Positions 1 to 10,100 of a stretch of DNA of 64,000 nucleotides are shown here, piece by piece. Positions within the stretch are counted from its first letter, which is position 1. Each line of letters opens with the position of its first letter. Made by a program: the position numbers and the translations under genes. The notes under the pieces were generated by a model, which searched no databases, was not told the origin of the DNA, and saw only the letters and a list, made by a program, of their open reading frames with translations. The stretch is taken from the NCBI GenBank assembly GCA_030068145.1, contig JAPJBO010000957.1:20629-84628 (forward strand), read 5' to 3'. This DNA comes from Diplonema papillatum (lineage: Eukaryota; Euglenozoa; Diplonemea; Diplonemida; Diplonemidae).

Positions 1-159
1 GGTACTGAAAAGTGCGGGGTGCCCTCAAGGACCCCCTCCAAGACATCCAAACTGTATTTCCAGGTGATTGGTGCCTGGAATAGCCATCTAAACGTCAAAA
101 AATCTCAGAAATAGGTTTTCCGGACAGCCTCCCCACGGGGAGTCGTACCCCCTACACGG

Positions 160-290
160 TTGACCGGTCATGGTCATGACCGCATGTTTGACCGGTCAGT
201 TTTTGACCCGTCGTCTGAGAAAGTTATGCGGTCTTTGACCGCATACCTTGCGGCCAATGACCGCACCCTTGCGGTCATTGAACGTATCCT
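160..290. repeat. Iterated TGACCG motif cluster
   Basis: The hexamer TGACCG and its complement recur about every 10-20 bases, including palindromic GACCGGTC twice (near 160 and 190) and TTTGACCGCAT twice. It looks like the subterminal repeats of a DNA transposon, but no matching second end is visible in the window. Confidence 0.4.
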
Positions 291-1725
291 GTGGTGAGCC
301 ACAAGGATTCCTGCCTTTTTGGGTTGAAAATCACCCGGTCTCGGTCTCTCTCTTTTCTGGTAAACGTGCTTCTGCGTTTCGGGGGTCAGAAACGCTGGTT
401 GGAGAAAAGGTATGTTGGGTGTCACATACAGGGCTTTTTGGTGGGATTTCTGAGGTCACAATCACACGGTGTGCTCCAGCACCGGGTGAACTGTGCAGTC
501 CATTTTGCGGGTGTCACACCTGCACCTGTGTAAAGTTTAGATGGCTTCGAAGTTGTAGACGTTGGAGTGCCGCGGCCGCTCGCGCTCCGATCTGTGCCAA
601 GCAGTCAGGGCGCGAGCGGAGGCATCAAATTTATGGCCTCATACGTCAAGAACCTTGTGCGCCCTGGACGCCCGCATACTCGAGGTTCTAAGCAGCGCCA
701 GAAACTCGCCCAGAATCTGGGGAGCAGCGCCGTGGTCATGGACGGCATCGAAGATCGTCCTGAACTCCTTCACGCCCGGCGGCTTCGCCCGCCGTGGGTC
801 CGGCGACTCCTCCTGAGGACAGCCATCATCCTACTCACGCTCTTTCATTGAGCGGGTCGTCGAGGACACACGCCGCTGCTTTGTTCACGGACGCCATGAT
901 GTTTAGGGGCACCCCATAGGCCCATTGTCGCCCATCAGCAACAGGCGACCACCGCCACCGTAGGGCCCGACGCCCATGCCTCGACACTTGGGCCTGTTGT
1001 CCGTGGCTCTCGGAGCAGGGAGCCCCGGGGCTGGTCGGTGCCCGGGGCTCAGCCCCGGAGCGCTCCAGGAGCCCGACAGGGACGGGCATAGAACACACTT
1101 TCTACTGTTTTCCAGGTAGATCCGTTCTCAGCCGCGAGCGAGGCGACTCCTCGACTCGTCTGTGGGAGAGCGGCAGAAGAGGATAAAGGCCTCCCAGAGC
1201 TTGTATTTCCCAGCACCTTTCTTTCTTGTCCTGCTCATCCGCACCCAGTTCACTTTGGTCGTCAACGCAAACCCATCAACGCTCTCGTCCTCCGAATCTT
1301 CATCGACGGGTGAAGATCAGAGCCAAAGGGGACAGCTTTATCGGTCTCAGGGGTGAACACCGACGACCCCCTGCAGATGGCGCAGTACATGGCGCAGCTT
1401 GGGCGGCGGCCATCACTCAGCTGCCACCCGGACGGTGTTAACGAGTTTTCAGATTTTTCTGGACTCGGTGCCGTCGCCGCCGAAGAACCTGGCAGACCAG
1501 ATCACTGCCTGGGGAGCTTGGCCGACGGCCGCCGCCCAGGCTTTGATGTGGCAAGGGGCGGTGCGGACTCGTTGCCGCTCCTCTGTCCGCATCGTGCTGC
1601 GGCACCTCGATGGGATCTCGGGCCCGAACCTCCTGCTTTTCCCGGGCCACGAGTACCAACAACTGCTCGGGACCTGAAGTCCTATTTCTTCCAATTCCCA
1701 GTAGGACGGCCGACGCCCGGGAGCC
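291..1725. other. No recognisable gene
   Basis: Short overlapping open frames occur in all frames, none with a domain I recognise. A plus-strand frame ending near 1677 has a stretch reading LLFPGHEYQQLL that vaguely recalls the PGHEY motif of glyoxalase II-like hydrolases, but nothing else around it supports that family. Confidence 0.4.
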
Positions 1726-2356
1726 CAACGGGCTACGAGATGAGGCCAATTTTCCGCGGCGGCGAGGAGACGATGGGGGTCTCTGAGACGCAGCTGAAGG
1801 CGAGGCGTGGGGGATGGACCTTTTCCCGACGTACAGAAGAGAGAGGGCGGAGCGTGCAGCGAGATGGACGGCCTTCGACGACACCACGGAGAAGAAGAAG
1901 GGCAAGAAGTCGGCCGTTGTCGGAGGAGACCCGTGGCTCGTACCGGAAGGGATTTCCCGACACGAAAAGTGGGGTGAGCGGAAATGTGTGCCGAGCACCG
2001 GATGACGCAGTGCACCACAGTAAGTAGTGTAAGACGACAACGGAATGCTGTCGCAACCATCACCACCGATGTCTCGACCATGAGATGCCGACGTGCGACA
2101 GCTGCAAGAAACACGCCGACCTGAGGAGTAGGAGACGCGGGCACTGCTGCAGGAAAGGGCACCACCGGGCGGCCGTGGCGAGAGGAGAAGAATCAACGAC
2201 GAAGAAGAGGAAAGCGGAGCCGGAGGGCCCCGCGTCAGCGCCGAGACAGGCGAAGCGTGAGAGCGTGGTGCTCGTTCTGCCGGAAGCAGCGGAAGGCGAG
2301 CGAGGACCCGCAACATCGACATCGACTTCAGCAGCGAAGGTCGGGAAGACGGCGCT
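1726..2356 (+). pseudogene. Relic of LINE family B ORF2 C-terminus
   Basis: The nucleotide sequence closely follows family B ORF2 from its block beginning GYEMRPIFRGGEE through the Cys/His repeats (compare 50632-51377). About 108 bases covering the first Cys/His unit are missing: the sequence jumps from the GTGAGCGG block to AAATGTGTGCC. A stop (TAG) lies in the second unit, and frames shift. Similarity ends abruptly near 2356. It is a dead fragment with no upstream RT or endonuclease in the window, so it is either a severely 5'-truncated insertion or a rearranged piece. Identification is firm because long stretches match B1 almost base for base. Confidence 0.9.
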
Positions 2357-3002
2357 TTCTTCGGGCTTCGGACCAGGAGACCCGACGGGGGCGTGGCTCT
2401 GTATTGGTGGCGCCTGGGCAGGTCGTTTTCTATGATTGCGCAGGACTCTGATTTTGTTATCACGGAGGTTGCCGGGGACGACAGGATAGTCTGGTACGAC
2501 GACTGGGCCCTCGTCGTTGCCTGTCCGGGCGCGCTTCGCGCTGTGCGCAACCGGGTCCTGCAGCGTGCCCGCATGATGGTCAAGGACGAGTAGTCTGTCC
2601 TCGAGCAAGGACGAGAAGCACTTTCTCTCGTTGAAGAGATATTGTGCTATTTGCAAAGGCTGCCTTCCTGTTGAAATCATCTGTTCTCATAGTAGTGGAC
2701 GCCACACTAATTTTTGTGTACGCCGGTACACAACTGTTTGCGAGACTGGAGGCACTCGTTGCATCGAAGAGTTTGCAAAGGTCGACAGTCAACCTTGGGT
2801 TTTACATCGTCTGTTACGATGGAAAGGTGCGTGGCGTCCCGTGTCTTTCTTCGCACGGGCTCACCGTCGCATCGTTTGAGAGAGCTACACCACCAGGCTC
2901 GTTGCCAATCAAAAAACTGTCAGCTGCCCGTGAAAGTGTCTCTCTCCTCTGCGAGGTCGGTTTGAGACGCCTTCACGGGTAAAAACGGTGAGCCACTTAC
3001 AC
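2357..3002. other. Unassigned sequence
   Basis: A plus frame 2393-2593 and an overlapping one 2644-2982 are open, but I recognise no domain in either. Confidence 0.3.
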
Positions 3003-3030
3003 GGGGGGGGGGGGGGGGGGGGGGGGGGGG
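3003..3030. repeat. Run of 28 G
   Basis: An uninterrupted G28 tract preceded by CCACTTACAC. Read on the minus strand this is CCCCC followed by GTGTAAGTGG, the same poly-C plus GTGT form as the ends of the elements at 34.6, 41.0 and 43.3 kb, so it may be a lone element end. Confidence 0.6.
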
Positions 3031-4641
3031 TAGGGGGGTAAAGGCTGTCCATGGAGACCATTTTTTTAGACCCGCAATTCCGAGTGATAAAACTGAAAAA
3101 ATGCCAAAAATCGATACTTGAGGCGGTAGAAAACTGTTTCCGAGTCGGAGTTGGTGGTCAAACGGCCACGAATACCATCTTAGAAGGCAAACTCAAAAAG
3201 TCGTCCCAGGTGTGCCACGTTTGGTACCTGGTTGGCCCTTCTTCAGTTCAAGAACCAGTGCAATGTGCTAGCAGGAAGCTGCAGGTACCTATTTCTGAGC
3301 TGCTATGCCATGGCAATATCTTGGCCCAACCCCAAAGTTCTTCATTTGGGCCCAGTTTCGTTTTTTTTTTTTTTTTTTTGGATTTCGTCAGGGCATTAGC
3401 TTGGTCTCCGGCCCATTTTCCAAATTTGGACCGATAACGGCTCTTTTGCGTTTTCACTGTTTTTCTGCAATTTTTGCACTGAGTTGGCTCGCCTGCCGGT
3501 GTCGCACGTGATGTGTCATGCAGAGCTGTTGTTCTTTCCCCCGTGCCCGTCCAACTTGCATCCAAACTGGCCACTTCTACTGGTGCTGGGAAGTGGGATT
3601 CCCCCTGCGTGCACTCCTTCTGTAGCCTTTGCTGGTGCAGTGGTTGCCCCTCCAATTGCACATTGGCCACCGCTGCCGGCGCCTGGGGGACGATGCAGTC
3701 ACGGTAGTGCCATTTTTTTTTTTTTTTTTCCGGCGGCCTTTTTAAATTCTGACCGACGGTCCAAATGTGGATATAGAAGCTTATCCCCTGATTTCGTGCC
3801 GGGGCTAGGTACAAGGGTACCACTTGCCTTCAGTGACCCGCTGGTGTCTCCCTGGTGCGATGTTACCAACCCGTTCAGGGTTGGCGCACGGAAGACGGTT
3901 CTGAATGAAAGGAAACAGCCGTGTGTCTTCGACAATAAAATCTTTGGAGTACGGAAGGTCTCGACTGCCAGCTGGTGTCATTTCTTCGTCTGTTTTCGTT
4001 ACGGTGTACTACCTGTAAGCATGGCGTTTGCAGAAGCGCGGTGCAGCTTTGCTTCGTGGGCTGTGGACTCCTCAGCTTTTGCAAGATCAACTAGACTTCT
4101 GGGACGTTGAAACAATTCGGAGAAAACCCTTGCGCTCACTCTAGTACTACTCTTGATAGCCGGGACAATTTTTCACTTCGGTGATTTTTAGTTCACCTTC
4201 TTTGTCGACTTCCAATTTAGGAAGGCACGCCACACGTGTGGTCCACGTCTACCAAGAGCCTTCAGGCTTCGTCAGACCCGAGGTCACAGCACTTCAACAT
4301 CTCGCCATGATTTGCACGTCGTTTACAGGCACGGTAACACGCCTCCACTCCTGGACAACGAGCTTTCCCAAGTATTGGCTGTGTTGTCGACCTGGTAGTT
4401 TTCCCAAGTGTTGTTCGACCCATTTACACCCTACTAGTGCTCCTAGGGATGGTACCAAACGTGGCACAAAATATTTTCTGGCCAGAAAAACGGTAAAAAT
4501 CATCGCAAACGGTGGAATAAAAACACTTCTGACCATTTCCCCCGGAGGATCGTGGAGTCTGAGTCGAACTTTTGCTCGGAATGCATGCTTTTTGTCTTTG
4601 CAAAATTTCAAAAAAATTGGACGCGGGTTCAGGTGACATTA
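3031..4641. other. No gene seen; poly-T tracts
   Basis: Two T tracts (around 3360-3379 and 3712-3730) lie in otherwise unremarkable sequence. Open frames are short and overlap on both strands, with no domain recognised. Confidence 0.4.
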
Positions 4642-5950
4642 CCCCCCCCTAGGGCTATGTAGGATGGAAACGTTGGAAACGTTTCCGTTTCCGTTTCCGT
4701 TTCCGTTTCCTTCTTTTTGGCGGTGGATGGAAACGCCGTTTCTTTTCAAAAGAAACGGCTGGTATGCCACTGGTATACTGGCTGAAGGTCCGACCGGAAA
4801 TGTGTTCCGAACGGCGGACCCCGCAATCCAGTGGGAAACCATGGACAAGGAGGCTCCGAAAAAGAGGGAGGAAAGAAGCATAAGAGTTGCGACCGCGCAA
4901 CCACACGCATCCGGTTGTGATGACTTTGAGGTCTGCAGCTCTTTATACCAATGGCTGTTGTGGCGACGATGCTCTGTTGATGCGAGGCCGTTGGCCAACG
5001 CGCTGAAGACGATCGGGAAAGCACATCCGCTTCCAATAATAGGCTATACAGATACGATCGTTCAGGACAGCGGGAGCTCCGCCGCACCACAGGCTACAAG
5101 ACCGGGGTTTTCAGCGGTGTAAGACAAAGAGGGAGCATCAAGAGGTGAGAAGGGCACACGTATGCCGGGGCAATGTTAAACCCGCCAGAAAAGCGATGGC
5201 CACGCAGCAACGTGTGTGTTAAACATCGATTGCCACAGTGCACCTTGCATACAACGACGGGTGGCAACCGTCACCGGAAGGGGCACCATCGGGCGGTGTT
5301 GTCGGAGCATAGACAGCGACGGCAGGAAGAACCACCGACAATGCAGAAGAGGACTGCAGATTCAAAAAGCCCCACGCGGCACGGCCGCCGATACAAGTAA
5401 ACATGAGAACGTGGGTTGGAAGCAGCAGAGGACGAAGTGGTAGGCACAGAAGAGTGGAATCTGGTGCCAGAAAACCTCAGCATCCGCATGTAACGACATT
5501 CTGCATCATTAGCTTGTGGTTTCCTATTTGCTCGTCTCAGATCGCCGACGAAAGAAAGCGGTGAGCATCAGCGACTGCTCTGCACAAACGAGACCGCGAC
5601 GACACACAAGAAGGGGCCGAGCCAAGTCGAAGAACAGCCCAGGAAGGGCCCTGAAGAGTCAGAGAGCCCGCCAGAAGACGGAGGAAGAGAAGTGCCCGCT
5701 GGTAGATCAAAAGAAGAAGGTGATCCCGCCCTCTGAAAGGAAAGCCAAAATTTGGCTGGAAACGGACACCCGACGGACACACAGAAGGACCCGCGAAGTG
5801 GTATCCTATAGGACCCCTCAGCACGAGGAGCCTTCTGGCGTTTCTTTTAAAAGAAACGGAAACGTTTCCGTTTCCGTTTCCGTTTCCATATTTCGAAAAA
5901 ACTAAAAGAAACGGCGTTTCCATCCAACTTAGCCCTAGGGGGGGGGGGGG
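4642..5950. mobile_element. Inverted-repeat element with GTTTCC arrays
   Basis: The left end reads CCCCCCCCTAGGGCTATGTA followed by GGATGGAAACG. The right end, reverse-complemented, reads poly-C then CTAGGGCTAAGTT then GGATGGAAACG. Both ends carry subterminal arrays of GTTTCC (about 4678-4710 and 5857-5887) and a palindromic block in which CGTTTCTTTT faces AAAAGAAACG. Inside there is no intact gene; a decayed Cys/His stretch resembling the C-terminus of LINE family B lies at about 5200-5330. I see no convincing target-site duplication. It is best read as a non-autonomous foldback or DNA-transposon-like element of about 1.3 kb. Confidence 0.65.
5200..5330 (+). pseudogene. Decayed LINE B C-terminal Cys/His fragment
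   Basis: The frame reads VCVKHRLPQCTLHTTT and later KGHHRAV. This matches the second Cys/His unit of family B ORF2 (CAEHRMTQCATC, then RKGHHRAAVARG), with most cysteines lost. It lies inside the inverted-repeat element at 4642-5950. Confidence 0.55.
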
Positions 5951-6130
5951 AATGTTTCTTGGGTTTGAAAGAGCGCGTGGTGCTTGCACCACTGAGGCCA
6001 GGTTATTTAACCGCGGATTTAGTGAAGGCTTGTTCAGGAAACGGTCGCGAGCGAAACCCGACCAGGTAACGACCATTTCACTGTCTTCTTTGTTTTGTGA
6101 TGCGAACATCACGAGGTGCCTAGGGGGGGG

Positions 6131-6245
6131 GTACGAAGACGTGACTTTGGAAAGGATGTTTCACTTAGAAAAATAATCTCAGGGCAGAGGGTTGTACTAG
6201 GCTTCTCGGTCTGGAGATTTTGAGGCAATTGGTGGCTGGTGGTCT
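6131..6245 (+). repeat. Repeat shared with 31021-31165
   Basis: The stretch from TACGAAGACGTGACTTTGG to CAATTGGTGGCTGGTGGTC has a diverged copy at 31.0 kb. Here it starts directly after a CCTAGGGGGGGGG run. It reads YEDVTLERMFHLEK in frame, then hits a stop, while the 31 kb copy stays open. Confidence 0.6.
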
Positions 6246-6479
6246 CCTGCGCCGTTGCCTCTTTTAAGTACATGAACCACATGGATTAGCCGTTAAGCAG
6301 CGGCTGCCGGCTTATCCCGTGACACCTTTTATATGAAGAGTAGCGTTGGCACTCTTACAGGTTCGTTCCCTCGTAGCTCGCCGGGAACGGGCACAGACAA
6401 GAGGTATTGGGCGACACACAAGCCCTGAGTGTTTAAAGCCCACTTGCTTCAGAAGCAAGGCTGGAAGGTCACGATTCGG
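6246..6479. other. No gene seen
   Basis: Nothing recognised between the shared repeat and the LINE 3' relic. Confidence 0.4.
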
Positions 6480-6688
6480 AAACTAAAGGATTCGGAATTG
6501 GAAAATACCACAGGTAATTCCTGTCCAAGCCTCCACCGTCAGGTGGGCCAGGCTAGATTCGGAGGCTCCCTGGGAGGCCCCCATCAGCAGCCCGGGGGAG
6601 CATCAGCAGTAACCTAGAAGAAGCCGCGCGTGGACGCACTCTCGCTAAGAGGGGGGCCACGTTAAAATAGGTTCTTAACACACACACA
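6480..6688 (+). pseudogene. Relic 3' end of a family A LINE, opposite strand
   Basis: The plus-strand frame ends HQQPGGASAVT followed by a stop, matching the C-terminal RPAGASAVT of A1/A2 and EQPAGPSAVT of A3. After the stop comes a short 3' UTR with a CTCT/AGAG hairpin, placed as in the intact copies, and it ends in (AC)5 at about 6678-6687. It is therefore the 3' end of another, decayed copy in the opposite orientation to A1-A3, again abutting an AC tract. Upstream coding sequence is too decayed to place. Confidence 0.65.
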
Positions 6689-7032
6689 GGTGGGTGGGGA
6701 AGAGGCCCTGTGACTGCTAACGTAACTACCCCCTTCCCTGTCCCTGGAGTTTCATGCGGGCCGGAGTGGTGCTTGAGGCAGCATGGTCTTTCTTCCTCCG
6801 TCTCTCTGCACCGCTCTAGTCCATGAGGTCGGCAGTGTTCGGCTTCTGGACGTGGGCACTGTCGGCTGCGTCGCGCGCACACAAGTTCCTTGACTTCTCG
6901 TCCGCCCGGGCCCTCCTTCTCCTGGGGTCTAACCGGGCTCCGTGGGGCTTCCCTTCGAGTTCCTTCCCTGCGGTATTCGTCGACGTTTTGCGACCTCGCC
7001 CGTCTGGCTCCGGGTTGCGACCTTCCTTCGGG
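6689..7032. other. Flank of the LINE array, no gene
   Basis: Unique-looking sequence with no recognised domain between the relic 3' end and the first microsatellite. Confidence 0.4.
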
Positions 7033-7057
7033 GTGTGTGTGTGTGTGTGTGTGTGTG
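7033..7057. repeat. (GT)12 microsatellite at 3' end of A1
   Basis: About 12 GT units. On the minus strand A1 ends directly in (AC)n. Confidence 0.95.
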
Positions 7058-7112
7058 AAATCTCAGTAATGGGTAACCCCTGAGCGGAGTCTAGCCCAGT
7101 TACGCAATGCAC
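7058..7112 (-). promoter_or_regulatory. Conserved 3' UTR hairpin of family A
   Basis: On the minus strand the 3' UTR contains GGGCTAGACTCCGCTCAGG followed by GGTTACCC. ACTCC can pair with GGGGT around loop GCTCA, and GGG-TTA-CCC forms a second small hairpin. The same elements occur in A2 (14606-14660) and, with small changes, in A3 (22324-22377). Such 3' RNA structures are recognised by the reverse transcriptase in many LINEs; that role here is inferred. Confidence 0.55.
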
Positions 7113-10100
7113 CTACGTTACTGCTGATGCACCAGCCGGCCGCTGGCGGTGGTTGCGACGTACACGGAAATGCAGCCTCGACTGGCATTGGTTTCCTTCT
7201 TCGTGATTTGCATGTTGCTGTCTACAGCAGGTGTCCGGGGGTATTCGCCTTCTCGTACATGTGGTGCAGCGCGGGGCGTCATGCTTAGTACATCTTAAGG
7301 CCGCATTGACATTCCGTCTCGTTGGCGGGTGAGATCGTTGACTGGGAGGGTCTTCTCGTCCTCTCCCTTTCCACTCTGCTGTTTCCTTCCAGGTCGCCTC
7401 GTAGTATCGCTCGGGTTGGATACTTGCTGCCCACCTTTCGTGGGCCTTGACAAACGGATTCGGGGTTGTTCCTTCCGTGTCGGATGCGCCCCGGCTCATC
7501 GATCGTAGCACTGCCTCCGTCTGCGGTGAGAGCACGGCTCGGCACGATACGCCCTGCATTACCCCACCGCCCAAGGCCGTAGCGCTCGTCACGTTCGCAA
7601 CGCGTCCAGGGTGCCAGGCTGTGCCGTAAATCCGCGCGGCCGTGTTTGCTAGCCTGTGCAGGGTTCGGGCCTTTGCCAGCGCACTCCGTCTGTACGCTTC
7701 GTACTGCGCCATGACGGTGCTCACCTCTCCAGATGTCTGCTCTTGCACCTGGTCCATCGCCGCGTTGCTCAGCGCGTCGGCGTCGGTGTTGCGGTCACGC
7801 GCGACATGCTCCAGGTTGAAATTGAACCGTGGCGCGAGGGCTCCCATGGACGCCGTCGCCTGCAGGAGGTACGGCCGCAGGATCGGCTTGCACTGCGCTG
7901 TCTTCTTCATCGTGCTGATCACTACCTTCGAATCACCTCGGACCGTTACGGGTCCTTGCACGCTCGGGGGCTGCTCCCCGAGCAAGTGCAAGCCCCCGAC
8001 CAGAGCGCTAAACTCTGCCACGTTGTTGGTCGTTCGGCCTAGGGGGACGATGACCTCCGCGATCTTCTTCCCATCTTCGTATACAACCGCGCCAGCACCT
8101 GCCACAGCCAACGCGGTGCCGTTTTGCCTCGACCCGCCATCGAAGTACAGACACAAGCCCGACTGCGCTTCGCTTGGTGGGAGGATCTCCCGGGCTGTCG
8201 TTGTTTTGGTCTTCCGCATTGTGGGTGGCTGGATTCGCCGATCCGACACGTCCGGCAGCCGTTCTCCCGTCGTGAGCTCAAAGTCGACGGCTAGCTCTAA
8301 GAACGTCACCGTGTGTTCGGATCCGATATGTGCCCAGCACAACTTGCCGATCCACCAGTGTAGCGCCTTCCAGAGCGCCTCAGTCTGCTTCCATTGCTGC
8401 GAAACCGTCCCCACTTCGATTGTCGGCATGGATATCCTTCTCGGGCACGGTGTCGTCCATCCCCATGGATATTGGGCTAAGCGGTGGTGGCGTGACGTCT
8501 CTTGTGCTCTGTCGTCGCGTATTTGACGAGCACGCAGTACTGCAAGGAAGAAACGCTGCAGGTTTCCGACGAAAGCACACGCTCGTACATGATCCAGGGG
8601 GATCGGCTGCGCAGCCGCATCGACCCCATGCCTGTAGAGAGGCGCTATTCCGCACATGCTAAGGCAGGTTGGCCACGTTGTCCTGTCTGTGGTGACCATG
8701 CCGTGCTCTTCCCGCACATCCTTCCATGCCTCACACATCCACCATAGGTGCGCCACCGTTTCCCCCTCTTCGTCGTTACAATACGGGCAGGGCCTTCTCT
8801 GCCCTGTGCGGCCTGTCGTGGATACTGCCCCTGCGATAATGGACCTCAACATTCCTTGCTGGTATCCAGTGATGCCACTATCCGGCGTTTGCAGAAGGTG
8901 TCGGGTGACGCTTCCATCCACTCCATGCGCACACCCCCGCATGTCCTCCCTCCTTCTGCACACGATGGCAAGTTGCTGGCCACGCAGAGCATGGCGCAAG
9001 TCGTGCAGCATGACTTTGGTCTCCACCTCAGTCGCGCTCGTCACGTGGAAGCTCGTCTGCTGCGCGCTCTCGCTGACGTACAAGAGGGTTATCGGGCTGT
9101 CCCACGTCCAACCCGCTTGGTTAAGGGCTTCCTGAATCAGGCTGTGCGGCGAACCTTTTGGCAAGTCGTCACGGCGCGTCCACGCCCTTTGCGCGCTCGT
9201 TCTGATGTGTTGCCACTTCTGCATCTGCCTGACCCATGCCTTTACACGTAGATACGCTGGTGCCGTGTGCGGGTCAAGCCGATGTCCGTGGTGGAGCACC
9301 TGCATGACCACTTCCACCGCACGTCGGTTGGTGCCGGTCCACAGTGCCGACATGATCAATTGGCGTAGGGTGTATGCTGTTTTGCGGTCCAACGGCATCA
9401 CTGAAATTCCGTAGTAAAGCTTTGCACCAGCCGTCATGGATGCCAGCTTCTCTCGTGCCGCTGCGGGTACCGGGAGTCTCTTTACGCGTTGCAGATTTTG
9501 TACGGCGCTTCTCCTGCGCTCCTGGATCCTGCTCGACAGTTTGTGCCCCTGCCCCTTCGCGTGTAGCATCACGCCAAGGCAATCGAAGCTGTCCGCCCTT
9601 TTGTAAAACTGCGCGGGTTCCTGCGACTCGAATACGTCTGCGTGTTCCTGCCAGTCCATGACTTCGATCAGCCAACCATCTGATGTCCCGAACGAGTGAC
9701 ACTTCTTAGGGCACAGCGACAACCCTGTCAGGACAGTGAATCGGATTGTCTTATTTGCAATCGTCTGAAGAAGGCGGGCTTCTTTGGCGGTGGCTGTGAT
9801 GTCGTCCACGTATGACCGGGGTTCCCCTTCTCGCTTCACATGCCTCATCCATACGCTGATGAGTAGCCCGATAAGGATTACACTTATCGCGCATCCTTGC
9901 ATGATGCCATTCGTAGGGGTGAAGCCCTCTCCCACTGTGCCATTCACCTTGAAGTGTCGGCGCATCTGTTTATACGCGGCTTCTAATGCTCGAAGTACCA
10001 TCGCGTTGAAGCCCAGCCTTTTTGCTAGCTGCATTGTGACACCTATCGGCACTGTATCAAAGCACTTCTTGAAGTCGAAGGCTATTCCAAAAAGGGGGCG

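Noticed and set aside
1342-1500. Restriction-like endonuclease after the CCHC knuckle in family A ORF2 (residues 1342-1500; the coordinates here are residue numbers)
   Set aside because: The conserved ELAVDFE block has acidic residues but I could not match the PD-x-D/E pattern with confidence.
1399-1677. Possible glyoxalase II/metallo-beta-lactamase gene end (LLFPGHEYQQLL)
   Set aside because: Only one short motif; no HxHxDH motif or other family landmark nearby.
7642-8526. Plus-strand open frames across the LINE bodies (e.g. 294 and 343 codons)
   Set aside because: They are antisense to the intact ORF2, repeated identically in both copies, and show no domain.
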